Part shown: one piece after another, positions 10,696 to 22,096 of the stretch
How the letters are laid out: each line of letters starts with the position of its first letter
Numbering within the stretch: position 1 is the stretch's first letter
Assembly (NCBI GenBank): GCA_030248215.1
Contig: JASANG010001915.1
Span: 62,001-126,000, forward strand
Source of the DNA: Enoplolaimus lenunculus
Lineage: Eukaryota; Nematoda; Enoplea; Enoplida; Thoracostomopsidae
Direction of reading: 5' to 3'
Length of the DNA stretch: 64,000 bases
Made by a program: the position numbers and the translations under genes
The notes under the pieces: model-generated
Seen by the model: the letters and a program-made list of their open reading frames with translations, nothing else
The model's database searches: none
What the model was told of the DNA's origin: nothing

Positions 10696-11934
10696 CAAAG
10701 TAACCTTTCAAATAGAAATTTGGCTGTAAAATTAAAAATATTTCGTTAAGCTGAAGCTAGCCCTGGCTTGAATATTGTAACATGCGCAAAACCAAGTCGA
10801 AACTTGACAAAATTTCAAATACGCCAGCAGTTATTCGAAAAACATTTTACAAAAGAAACATCATTATGAAATATGGCATAAATATTACGGCGAAAAATGT
10901 GAAATCTAACACTTATAATAAAGTGGTATTTTTCTGATGCTGAAACTAAAATCTACTAAGGAATTTTACTGTAATTTAACCTTAAAAGTTGCTTTTGTTT
11001 CGTTTGCAAACTTGCAAAATATGTCTGAAATTATGAGACATTGGTGCGATTTTGAAGAATACTTTCATTTTTAACTTAAATTATTGAGTTTCTTCTCCTT
11101 CAGCTTGTTTTTAATGTTCAGACAAAATCATTCGTTTAAATTTTATAAGTCATGACTCTTACTAAAAATAGAATAAAATCGTATATAAGTAGATATACCA
11201 ACGCAATAAGCAATGGTATCGTCAAATTAACGAAAATACAATTATTATTATTATTATTATTATTGGTATTATTATTATTATATGAAAAGAACAGAAAAAA
11301 TTAGAAAACCCGCACAATACTAAAAATAATTGATAACCAATTAATACCGGCTTACAAAATTGGCGCTAGGAAACTGTTATAATTTTGCCAAACGCATGTC
11401 ACGCCCACTGTCTAAACCTTTGGAATCACGTCAAAAATAAAACACTACTTCAAACACTTTTCGCGTTACAAACAGTATCGTTTAAAACTTTTCTAAACTG
11501 AAGACACTCTAAAATGAATCGCTAGTGTATTAAAACACTTCCAACAAAGCACTTTGCCTTTGTGACACGAGTTTATTATCTAATTCGCGAGTAAATTCTC
11601 AGTGGTAAAAGATATGTGTTTCTGTTTCAGATAGAAATTTAATGGAAATGGATCACAAACGATGAACCTTGCGTTCAAATATGCGAAAAACTTTAATAAA
11701 CGATTCCAATGCGATGTGATATTAAAATGTAGCTATCGTCAACTTTTGACATTTCTATTTTGATTAACAAACATACAAGTTTGTATACGAGGCATAAAAA
11801 CTGGCAAGAATTATCAAAAGCGAATATATATAAGTGAAAGCGCGCAATCTGGCACTCCACCAAGCAAACATTGGCGCAAGGCAAAGCGAATGTGCCGCAA
11901 TAAATGCGCTTAATAACAGCGTCATAACTGTATT
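10696..11934. other. AT-rich intergenic or intronic stretch
   Basis: Holds an ATT microsatellite at about 11238-11282. No supportable exon was seen. If the 6642-6973 exon is an alternative last exon, this stretch is intronic in the longer transcript. Confidence 0.4.
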
Positions 11935-14900
11935 TTAGCAACGCAAACCAAGCTTTCTTCGTTTGCCACAAATGACCCATTGATTTCGAATCACTTTGAT
12001 GAGTCGGCCTGGTGGTTTGGTCATTTCAACGACAAATTTGTTCTCTTCAAGGCATGTCACTTCCATCCAAAACAGTCCATTAATCCCGGTCCAGCAGCCG
12101 CGTTTTTGATTCAACATATCCGGGCAAATGTGCAACAAATCCATGCAACGATTTTCGTTTTTCGATTCATCATATTTGCTGATATCTTGATCGGGATTTT
12201 CACGAACTCCAGTGTACGCTTGACGCTTGATACGGTCTTTGAGTTCGATTTCTTCTTAAAAATACGTTCACGGAAAAGTTTTACACAATTTTGACGAGTT
12301 TTGTAGTCATAAGCGAGAGTAGCCTTTTATCCGCTACCGTTACGCAAAAGCGATAACAAAAAAGTGTAGTCACAAGCAATTTATGGTCATTTTAGCACCG
12401 ATGTAGTTGCATAACCAGTTCCATATTTTTAGGATTCGATTCAAAATTTACTGGTTTTGCAGTAGTCAGAAGCGATTTATGGTCATTTTAGCACCGATGT
12501 AATTGCATAACCAGCTCAATCTTTTTAAGATTGGATTCAAATTTACTGGTTTTACGGCTGGTCTTTACTTTAAACGCTGACTTATTCTGGTTAAGCGAAT
12601 TGTCGACATGCGATTTTTCTAACGAGAACGCGAAATTTTGTAACTTTCTACGGCAGGCTTAAAACTATTTGAAATAATAATATCCAAAATGATTCTATAA
12701 AATTGAACTAATAGTATCATTTATGTTCAAATGACTCTTCAATAAACTTCGGATTAAATAACGATAAAAAACTTTAAAAACCGCGTTTTGTGATCTGAAT
12801 ATTTCAGCTGCAACAGATCACTGTGAGGTATCAATACCAGTTATCATAAATAACAACAGGAAAGACAACTTAAGCAAGCACATGAAACCAAGTTTAAGCC
12901 GTCCTGCACCATGTAGAAAGCTAAACTGAACGTATAAATTCAACTGCAATGTGAAAAATCTACTTCTCTTAGGGTAAGTTTTAGGACGCACATTTTGCTT
13001 TCTGCTCGCTGATAGACTGTTCAATATTGGCTGAGTTTCTGAAATCTTACTTTACCCCCTCTTATTTGGGTCGCTACAGTAAATACTTAAGTAAAATTTC
13101 AAAAACCTTGACTAAGTTTCTGAAACCCTTCTTAAGTATTACTTAGTACTGAAGTACGTGCTAAGAGATTTCTTGAACATTTTGTCATTTTTGAAAGCGT
13201 GCTTAAGTTAAATAAATACTTAAGTCTAACGTGCTTAAGTTAACGATATAAATACTTCTTCAGTCTCCAACTAAATATATACATTGCAGATTAACAGTTC
13301 AGGCATACTAAACTTAGTGTAATTGCAATTGTAGAGCCATGATGCATCCTTAATATAAAGCAAAACTATTACTTTCTTGTCCCGACAATCGCTCACGTTT
13401 GGCGTGTATCTGTTTTTAAATTATTTATTCAAGTCAACGACTTAAATATTACTTACGCATAATTTAAGTAAATACTTAAGTAAGATTTCAGAAATCTTCA
13501 AAATGATATATAACAGGTGTAAATGTACAACCCGTGTTTCTCAACGTTCATTAACATTCAAAAACCCTGTTTGGTTTTACAGATATCGAAAACTGTTGTC
13601 CCAGGTTTTTGTGTCTCTGTCACGAAAAACTTTCCTTCAACCTAAAAGAGTTCGTCGCTGCAAAGCCTTCTTTTCATTATGTAAAGGATTTAAAAACAAA
13701 AATAATGATCGGATTGTTCAAGAAAAAGGTAAAAATGGACTATTTTATGCCGAATTTATGGTTGGCAAAACTTGCCCGCGGAAGTAATAAAACCAAATTT
13801 TCTCAGATTTATAGAAACAACAGCTGATTAGTTTACAAGTCACCACCGGATTACCTGGAATAAATGGTTTCAGCATGTATGTCGGAACGCCTTCGCAGAC
13901 TTCAATAGCAGCTGGACCTCCAAGTGCGTCGATCATTTCTTCAGTCAATGGTTCGTGAACCAGTTGATACGGTGTCGCTTTGTTGTCTTTACGCTTAAAA
14001 CAAAATGTTTAATTATGTAAAAACTTGACATTAATGGTTTTGGTAGCTGGTTAAAATTCAACTTTCTTTTAGGTCTTAGCATGCGCCGCGTATACAGGAA
14101 GGACGATAAGGAAGATATATTTATTCCGAAATATCTGCTGAAATGTAAAAACACAATTTTACAGTTTTTAAAATAACCTGCTGAAAAATAGAGTCCAAAA
14201 TTGAGTTTACACTTTGTCAATCGGTAGCCAGTACACTGAAAGATTTTGTTAGCGGAGTGTTAGCTCTCGTTTGGCTAAGTTAGCTCTTATCACCCAGTAT
14301 GTTGTGTGTCGGCTCCCCGTGTATAACCGATTGGCGCACCGTTTTCCGTGCGACTGCAATACAGCAAGCTTTAAGCTTTAGACTAATTTTTTGCGCAAGT
14401 TTACGTTCGGACTGGAGCTTGGCAGAAATATCGTAATATAAAACATTAAATATTATACTATTTATTATATGTTACAAATGAACAGGTCACATAACACCGT
14501 TCAGCCCACCAGATATTCACCTTGGTTTGTAATGGCGAGATGTAGCATTTTGATGTTGTTCTGGATACGGTTACTTCCTAGAACAAATACAAAAGTCTAT
14601 TCGAAACATTTCTTAGCTATTTAAATTTTAATACTTAGTTGAGGTGTAAAACAACATAAAGATAACGCAGAAATTTGAATTTTTGAAAAGTTCGATTTTT
14701 GAGGTAAAAAAATTTTATTCTTGCAACCACAAAAATAACATTTAACAGTTCGCTTTTTGGTCGTTCAATTCGCGAAGTATTGCACTGGTAAAATTTCGGA
14801 AACTTTTATTGAGGTAGGGTCAACGAACGCTCTTTAAGCCCGGGCTATGACACATTTTGTGGCCAGGCCGAATTTTATATTGTGAACGGCGCATAGAGTT

Positions 14901-17900
14901 CTACATAGAAAGGCATAAGGATCAAAGTCCCAAAGCGGATACTGCGCAATACCTACTGAATTTTGTATTGGGTTAGTTTATACAAAAATTCTATTAAGCT
15001 TTAGGCTCACTCTGTTTTGACTACTACTGTCTATAACTATTTCAAATTTGAAGTTCTTTGCTGGACTTAGAACAATAGTGTATAGCTTTTCGCTTGCTAA
15101 TCAAGCTACATTTTTTCACACGTGGGTACTATGACAAACTTTTTTCATTGAATCTGGAACAGGCCCGTAGCCAGCTCACCTTGCTAGGGGGGCTAAAAAA
15201 ATTTTCAGAAAGGGCATTCAGGGGTTTTCAATGAGTTATAAACATAGTTGAAAATATTCTAGACTTACAATGTTTTTCGAGGGGGGCCCGGCCACCCCCT
15301 GGCTACTGGCACGACCTGGAACCAAGTTTTAGAAAAAATTCTAAAAATTTTCGCCGACGTTTAAACGCATGTAAAATTTATTAAAAAATGAACTATTAAT
15401 ATCGAAGCCAAAACATATTAAGTATTTTTCGTTTACCTTTCCGGGAATATTGTAATGTTCTACGGCATCCCAATGATCTTTCGTATCAAATTTCAAAGGT
15501 TCTAAAATCAAAGCAAACCGACAGTTGTCTTATTACTATAACGTCTTACAAATTTCTAAACCGTGAACACTTCATTAATATTGTTTTGTTGACAACGTAG
15601 GTGCTAATTTGTTGCCACATATGTTACCAGATCAGTATTGCGGTCACAACTATAAAGATAAACGATCGCAAAATGCGTCATAATCTACTGGATGACCACC
15701 GTAATTACTACGCTGGACCAGTGCAGAACCCTAAATTTCAAAGTTGAGGAATATTTTTTGTGTTTCGAAATTTGACGGTTGTATAAATTGGGTTTAGCAA
15801 AAATTTCGATATTTCATGATCTAAAAAATGCAACGATGGTTCAAAATGTTTCGAACGCGCGTTGCATTTTAGCCATATTGTTCAGGCATTTGGCTTGAAA
15901 AACTGTCAGCTTAAAATGGACTATTTGCATCGCCAAATTTTCAAGCAGCAATGGTGGACAGTGGCGGATCCAGGATCTCAAAATGGGGGGGGGGCAAAAT
16001 TTCACAGGTAAACCTATTTTTGACCCATACAGTAGTGAGCCAAATAAGAGGGAGGTCGCCATTTTGAGTCCCAATTAATAGGAGTCCGTATCCCTAATAA
16101 GAATCCGTAAGCGGGCAGAGTCCTTAAACTCTTGTTTAGAGCCCATAAATGTCTATTATCCCTAATTGTAGCGCATAAATGACTCCAGGGCCAAGAAACT
16201 TTAAAGCGTGCTTATACTACAGTGTATGAAACAGATAAATAAACAGCGTCCAACAGCAATTGACACTATATAATTTTTGTCGAGATGTTGTTGGGGGGGC
16301 ACGGCCGGGGTGCCCCCCCGTGGATCCGCCATTGCTGGTGGAGAATACTTCCTGCGACTCGACCAAAGCAATACTCCAGCTGCGCCGGATTAAAAATGTG
16401 TAAACGAAAAAACAAACATCACAGTGTTCTAAAAATTAGACGCAGATACAACGAGCTTTTAAAAAGTAATTATTTCACGGCATAATTTGGAACGTAAAAC
16501 ATTATAATAGTTTATTAAACACGATTTAATAACTGTAAAATTTAATCATACAACAGGTAATCTCGAAGAGCAGGTAAAAGCCAGGACCCTTGTACTCTCT
16601 AAAAACTTAAACTTAATTTATAGCTTAATTAAACTGAAATATTAGTTTAAGTAAAACTTAAATGGCTGGACGGACTAACTAAAGTAGAATTTTAAGTTTT
16701 CCTTAAACTAACGTGTTTTTAAGTATAAAACGAGTTTAAGTAAACTTATTTTTAGTTTTAACTAGAAATGCGGCCCAGAAATTATGAGTATCCAAGAGTT
16801 CATTAAGTTTAGCTTAAACTGAAAATATGTAAGGTTTCAAATGAGTTTAAGCGTAAACCTACCTGTTAGTTTAATTAATCTAAAAACTTAGTTTAATACT
16901 GCTGGATTACCTTAAGCTTAAATCATGTTAGTTTAAGCTTTCAGAGAGTAGAGAGAATTCCATCCTTTTACTAATTATTAGTTGAAATAAACCGTTGTGT
17001 ACCTTGTCCGCCACATATCACGCGTGGATGAAAACTTTTGGTGATGTATAGAGTGACTATTGCTGTCACAAACGCAACCAGGGTAACAGTTGTGAAACTG
17101 ACCAGGAACCATAACATTCGACTCTATAAAAACAATAAAAGATATTTAAGAAACAATAGTGAAAAAACAATAGATGTTTAAAACGGCAAAAACTATAATA
17201 ATAATAATAATAATAATTTTACGTTTCGGTATATTTTACACAACAAACATGGAACAAAGAAACACACTGTTGGTGCATTGAAGCTGTGTGAGTTGAGAGT
17301 TGGTTTGATAACTTTTTACCCCGCCTTGAAAAGTTGCATTCAAAACTGAAATTCTGCCAAATTCGAGTATGCTTCTTTGAAATTGTTCTACGCCTATTTT
17401 AGGATATTGGCTCGGGTTACGAGTTTGAACAGCTGTCGCCACAGAGCAATCGATGTCGATTCCGCGATCATCATAGCGTTAAAATGAACTTAAAAAGGTC
17501 ATAGGGACACAACAGTTAAGCATATGCATTATAAACCCAGGTTTGAAACTTGTGTATTTAAATTGTCCATACTTACACTGCCTTTTTCTTCCATTGCTAT
17601 ATTTTTCTGTAATTCACACAATATATAATGTAAGTTAAAATATTATTGTTTAGTGAAATAACTACAAAATAATCATATAAGACGTATCTGGCATCCCGAG
17701 CGCGGCCCACGTTAATGTTGGGGCCGTCCGTTTTTGGTGGCTCTGCAAAAGATTAGGTTTAGGTTTTAGACCATATTTTGTTGCTTAGACTTAGGTTTAG
17801 GCTTGGGCTTAGGTTTACACTTTTTTCCACCTGAACCCTCAGTTAAAGAATTAATCTAAAAAATTGTTTAAGATTTACCACATAAAAGTATTAAATAGGT

Positions 17901-19189
17901 AAACCAATGAGGTTTTTGTAAGAAATAAAATACCACGGCCACAATTAGATTCTAATTACCCTACAGAAAATGGTTATCCCAATTAAAACGCTTTGAAATA
18001 GCTAGAGGTCAGGTTTGAAAAAGAAATCCGTCTTGTTCACTTTCGTCCACTAGGCTTAGACTTGAGCATTGTAGGATAGGATTGGACAAAAGTTTTGGTT
18101 GATGCATTAGCTTAGCAAAGCGTTTTCCGAAACAGCATAACCCTACGCCTAGACATAAGCCAGTGGAGGATGTACCAGATCCAAATTCCGCTGACAGTTC
18201 TAGTACTGTCAGCGTTATCGATAAGAAAATGCTTCCTCCAATTTTCAAAGCAGGTCTGCGGAATCTTGAAATATCAATAGTTTGCAAAATACGCAAACTG
18301 AAGTATTATTTCTATGTTTTTAAGAAAAAAATTGCACTTTTTGTTGCAAGTATACATATAAAAATTATGTGCGAGCTGCGATTTGTGCAATATTTGGTCA
18401 CATGATGCGTTGCGCCATAACTTTACACTGTGGTTTAAATCCGAATTCAGAGTGATAATAATAACGTTTGACAGTGCGCGCAGGTTAAAACATGTGCGGA
18501 AGTAAATGTTTTGATGCGAATTGGAGTGGCACGTTGAATAAACAGTATGCAGCGCCATATTACCAGTTGATGGTAGATCGTGTAAACTTCTGATCGGAAA
18601 AGCAGCGAGTTTTATAATTTTGACGGTTATTGTTTACAATTTTTTCTGCTACTTCTGTAGAAATAGTTTCAATCAAACCCGCAACAAAGCCTGCTTGGAA
18701 GCAAACGGGTACTTAAATTGTTTCAGCCAAACCAAGCTTCCTTTTTGTGACCAGAAAACGCAAAAAAGATCAGCCATTGGCTCATAAAAACGACAGTCTA
18801 TGTTAATCATCGGGATTTGTACAATAGAAGACTGAGAACTTAGAAAACTTAGACACTGAAAGACTTAAGCTTAGGCTTAGGTTTACGTTTAGGCTTACGC
18901 TTATACTTAGGCTTCGATTTAGGTTTAGGCCTCGATTTAATAGCTAGCCCTTACAGTTAGCAAGGGCTAACAGTACTCTTAGTCGAATTCGTTTGCGTCC
19001 AAAACCGTTTTTTGAGCATATCCTGTAACTTCCATATCTAATTCATGAATACCAGTGCAAGAAATCACTTATTGCCTTCATGAGTTTGTAAACATTTGTC
19101 AGACAGTATTAGACGGATACTAACTAACTCTCCCATACCTAAATCTGTTAATGTATTATACTTAGTTCAAAGACACTTACCGTCGCCAT
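11935..19189 (-). CDS. BRICHOS-domain type II membrane protein with furin-released six-cysteine tail (ITM2/BRI2-like design)
   Basis: Exons on the - strand: 19181-19189 (Met-Ala-Thr), 17577-17606, 17003-17123, 15437-15501, 14521-14577, 14096-14137 (tentative), 13855-13993 and 11935-12254. All junction phases agree, giving 260 residues. Residues 1-17 are a short cytosolic end and 18-40 a single transmembrane segment (WFLVSFTTVTLVAFVTAIVT). The lumenal BRICHOS region spans about 59-152: KCYISPL carries Cys86, and ALGGPAAIEVCEGVPTYML carries Cys141, the usual cysteine pair. RIKR at 162-165 is a furin site. The tail 191-260 has six cysteines. In BRI2 the BRICHOS domain chaperones the C-terminal peptide that furin releases; the same order here suggests a secreted peptide, which is inference. 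Exon 6 is the weak point: 14 hydrophobic residues, needed to bridge to the normal cysteine distance. Intron 1 and others hold MITEs. Confidence 0.75.
13031..13499. mobile_element. MITE with TTTCTGAAATCTTACTT ends
   Basis: GAGTTTCTGAAATCTTACTT at the left is matched by an inverted copy at 13478-13499. The interior is dense in ACTTAAGTA motifs, so the element can fold on itself. It lies in the last intron of the BRICHOS gene. Confidence 0.7.
14336..14401 (+). repeat. Fragment of a TTAGGC-bearing MITE
   Basis: Only the inner end block remains: CACCGTTTTCCGTGCGACTG followed by AAGCTTTAAGCTTTAGACTA. It lies in the BRICHOS gene between the exons at 14096 and 14521. Confidence 0.5.
15160..15318. 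mobile_element. Short MITE, CAGGCCCGTAGCCAG family
   Basis: Left end CAGGCCCGTAGCCAGCTCAC, right end CTGGCTACTGGCACGACCTG as an imperfect inverted repeat. Relatives with the same CCAGCTCACCTTG start and similar length lie at 31545-31712 and 47267-47415. It sits in a BRICHOS intron. Confidence 0.7.
15959..16334. mobile_element. hAT MITE, CAGTGGCGGATCC family, copy 1
   Basis: Starts CAGTGGCGGATCCAGGATC and ends GGATCCGCCATTG. ATGGTGGA and CTGGTGGA flank it as an 8-bp duplication with one or two changes. It is 376 bp and nearly collinear with 47456-47826, including GAGCCAAATAAGAGGGAGGT and AACAGCAATTGACACTATAT. It lies inside a BRICHOS intron. Confidence 0.88.
16592..16950. mobile_element. MITE rich in GTTTAAG motifs
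   Basis: TACTCTCTAAAAACTTAAACT at the left is inverted at AGTTTAAGCTTTCAGAGAGTA on the right. The interior repeats AGTTTAAG and CTTAAACT in both orientations, so the whole element is self-complementary. It lies in the BRICHOS intron upstream of 15501. Confidence 0.7.
17704..17824 (+). repeat. Partial TTAGGC-bearing MITE
   Basis: GGGGCCGTCCGTTTTTGGTGG followed by AGGTTTTAGACCATATTTTG and GGTTTAGGCTTGGGCTTAGG. The right end is missing. Confidence 0.5.
18860..18946 (+). repeat. Partial TTAGGC-bearing MITE
   Basis: A clean run of AAGCTTAGGCTTAGGTTTAC-type units without recognisable terminal repeats. It lies in the first BRICHOS intron, 235 bp downstream of the ATG exon. Confidence 0.5.
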
Positions 19190-21440
19190 TTTAAGATTAA
19201 CAGACGTTTAGTCGACTTTAAAGTAGAAAAAAAACTTAGACGCCGCACATTGCCAGTTTAAACGCTGACTTTTCCAGTAAACATCTTCTTTGCAAACTTA
19301 AAATTTGTCTCTGCCATTGCGTAAACCGCGTGCGCTCAAATCAATTTTTCAAAAAAAATTTGCCCAAAGGCGCGATGATAAAACATAAAATCGCACATCT
19401 AACAACCCCAGTGTTTACAGTGAAAACATTTATAGTAACACTAAACTATAACTTTGGGCAAATGTATCTTGTTCAAACAACCAAATATAATAAACTATGA
19501 AAACTAGACACCTTTAGTAACAATTTCAACTATCCAATCGAGTCAAAATGCGCTAAGTTAAAAAATTCAAAATAACTACTTAGCTACGTTTAAATTAGAT
19601 TTAAAAAAATATTTTTAGTTTTAACAAACTTAATCCGTATTAGCAAATATCAATTTTGCAGGGCTCCGACAGAAACTAAATTGTACCGAAACAGTAACAT
19701 GAATAAGAAATTCCATTTCTTTGCAGGAACCGGATCAGGGACAGGAACCGGAATTTGAAATGATTTTCATCACCGAATTACCGTTGGACTTTTTACAATA
19801 TTGGCCAAAAAAGGTTTAGAAGTATTTTCCTGCGATTTCATCATCAAGGTTTGCGAAAACACAACAGGAACAATTTAGTACCAAAATTGAACTAATTGCA
19901 ATAACATTAATTTTAACGCAAAAATTTTTCAAAGACGAAGTTTTTAATCTTTAAATGATTATGAATATTTTGCCACAAAACCGCAAAAATTCCTGCTCCT
20001 GCATCTTTAAATGCAGGAACAGGAACAGGAACTAATTTTTTTACATGAATTCTGGTTGGACCCAGCAATTTTGGTATTTATCGCAAGTTTAATTTTATTG
20101 GCAAAGTGCGTTTCGTCTGCAACAAAACATAACTGAGTACGGAAGGTATAAGTTCAACATTGTCATGAAAATAATTACTTAATGACGACGGAACAATATT
20201 TCGATAGCCAGAGCTTAAGTTCGAACCAGGACAAATAAAACCTTACTTTAGCTTATTTGTATAAAAGATTATGTTTAATGCCACGTTTAGCTACACAAGC
20301 TCTAGTATAATATAGAGTATTGGAACGCTAAATTAAAAAAAAATAACACCAATTTCTTGAAAAGTTCGCCTAAAACAGGTGGTACGAATTTACTGCGAGA
20401 GTTTTTTAAGAAAATTCAAATTTGTATTAAAATACACAGTCGTCAGTTACTTGACGAGCTATTGAAGTTGCAATCGCGCAAACAGAAATATTATTATCCT
20501 CGAGCGAAATGATCTTTTGCGCAAAGACAAGTGTGTAAATAATTGATGGGCGATAAAGTGTGTAAAAACGGTGTAAATTTAATATAAAATTGATTGAGTC
20601 AAAATTCAGTATTACATTAAATCTTTGTGAAGATTCTTGAAATTGTAAACACAATCCGCAAACGGAAATTAGCAAAAAATATTTTCGAAACGTACTGCGA
20701 CTCAAAAATACCTCAAGCAGTGAATTGTTGCATAAGACGAAATATTTGACACAAAAACGAAATTTTTGCGCCGAAACCGAAAATAGTCTGCAGTAAAAGT
20801 TGGAACTCTTGGTTTTTGAGGCATTAAAATTCTAATTAAACTAAAATTATACCGGTACAAGGCTTTTGTACCAGTGTTACTTTGAGGCCGTAAGACTAGT
20901 ATAAGTGGACTATTAAAACTAAGCCTATTGCCGAAGCTAAAAGTGGTCTAAAGTTTAACCTTACTCTATTATAGTCCGCCAAAAAATCGTTAGAGTCTCA
21001 TAGTGAACGTGGGCCGGCCTTTATATAACGGATACAATTAGTTACCAGTATGCAAAATTTGCAACTTTGTTTAAAATGCAAAGGTCACTAATTGTTGCTT
21101 TGCCAGAAAGTAACGAGTATTTGTTTTTAAGACGGTGTATATTAAAGAAATAACTTTAGTTGGCTACATGGCTAGCCCTTATAACCCACTGCGAGTATAA
21201 GACAGTATTAGCCTACGCTCGGCAAGGCACATACGGAAATTATGGTTTGATACTTTAAAATAAATAACTAAATGCATAAAATGTGAACTGTTACTTAACT
21301 GCCAAAATGTGTAGGTACATTCCAAGATTTATGTTTTAAGTTACGAAGTTGCAGATACTTTTTGACACTTTTCAAGGTCAAAATTTGAATAAATTTGACA
21401 AATATTCTCTTATAAATTTTTACAGTATAAAGTCACAATA
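19190..21440. other. Upstream region of the BRICHOS gene; transposon relics
   Basis: Around 19664-20065 a probable hAT-like relic starts CAGGGCTCCGACAGAAACT and ends AATTCTGGTTGGACCCAG, with inner CAGGAACAGGAACAGGAAC runs. A TTAGGC-MITE relic spans 20885-21015 (AAGACTAGTATAAGTGGACT ... GTGGGCC). No recognisable promoter element of the BRICHOS gene could be supported. Confidence 0.4.
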
Positions 21441-21798
21441 ATGGATAAAAAATTGACCATTTTGGTAAGATCTTCGAGGATGCATTTTTTATTAATTATG
21501 AGCTACTTGATTTTATTTAAAAGATATTAACGAGTTGTACCTTGTATTCGGCGGAATGATGAATATACGGTATATTAAGCTAACTCGATGTATTTTCTTT
21601 AAAAATAATATTTTACACTCCGATGCCAAACATTTAAACATCACATGATTTGTTATGATTGTATTGATAGCTATAAGATTACAAAATAATCCACAACTGT
21701 TTCATCAGATGAAGCAATTACGACAAGATTTGTTTCACCCAAAAATCTTGGATTGGTCACTGGTGAATATTTATGAAATGTTGAATCGCCAATTTTAA
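21441..21798 (+). CDS. Weak two-exon small ORF
   Basis: Exon 21441-21464 (MDKKLTIL, donor TTTTG|GTAAGA) joins in phase 0 to 21709-21798 (acceptor CATCAG), giving 37 residues ending MLNRQF before TAA. The second exon reads MKQLRQDLFHPKILDWSL and looks protein-like. A GTGAAT donor inside it could instead lead to further exons. I do not recognise it, and chance is a real alternative. Confidence 0.25.
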
Positions 21799-22077
21799 AA
21801 GTACCTGCCAGCTGTGAAGCCACTCGCTAAATACGCCAACTACCGGCCGAACCCTGCTAAAATACTTTTAACCAATCTTTCGTATGTTAAATATCTGTTT
21901 TACTTTAATATTTGTTGATTCAACCATAAACACTTAGTTGATTAACTTTTTCGGTATTTTTATAACCAAAAATTGAAAATATTGATGTGTCCTTGTACAA
22001 ATATTTCGTACTTAAAATTATCTCAACAGAAGTGTATCAAAGTTTGTTGTATTTTTTGATTGCACCTCACTGTTGCA

Positions 22078-22085
22078 TATATAAA
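22078..22085 (+). promoter_or_regulatory. Possible TATA box
   Basis: TATATAAA, 45 bp upstream of a strong GTAAGT donor at 22131. If functional, transcription would start near 22108, inside the candidate exon. Confidence 0.2.
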
Positions 22086-22096
22086 CTAATGTTTGT

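Noticed and set aside
14041-14150. + strand frame beginning MRRVYRKDDKEDIF as a separate gene
   Set aside because: Short, without partner exons, and antisense to the BRICHOS gene; the same bases fit a phase-compatible exon on the - strand, though that is itself tentative.
18163-18270. + strand frame VEDVPDPNSADSSSTVSVID in the first BRICHOS intron
   Set aside because: Protein-like composition, but it contains a CTGACAG-CTGTCAG palindrome and lacks partner exons; likely a transposon relic.
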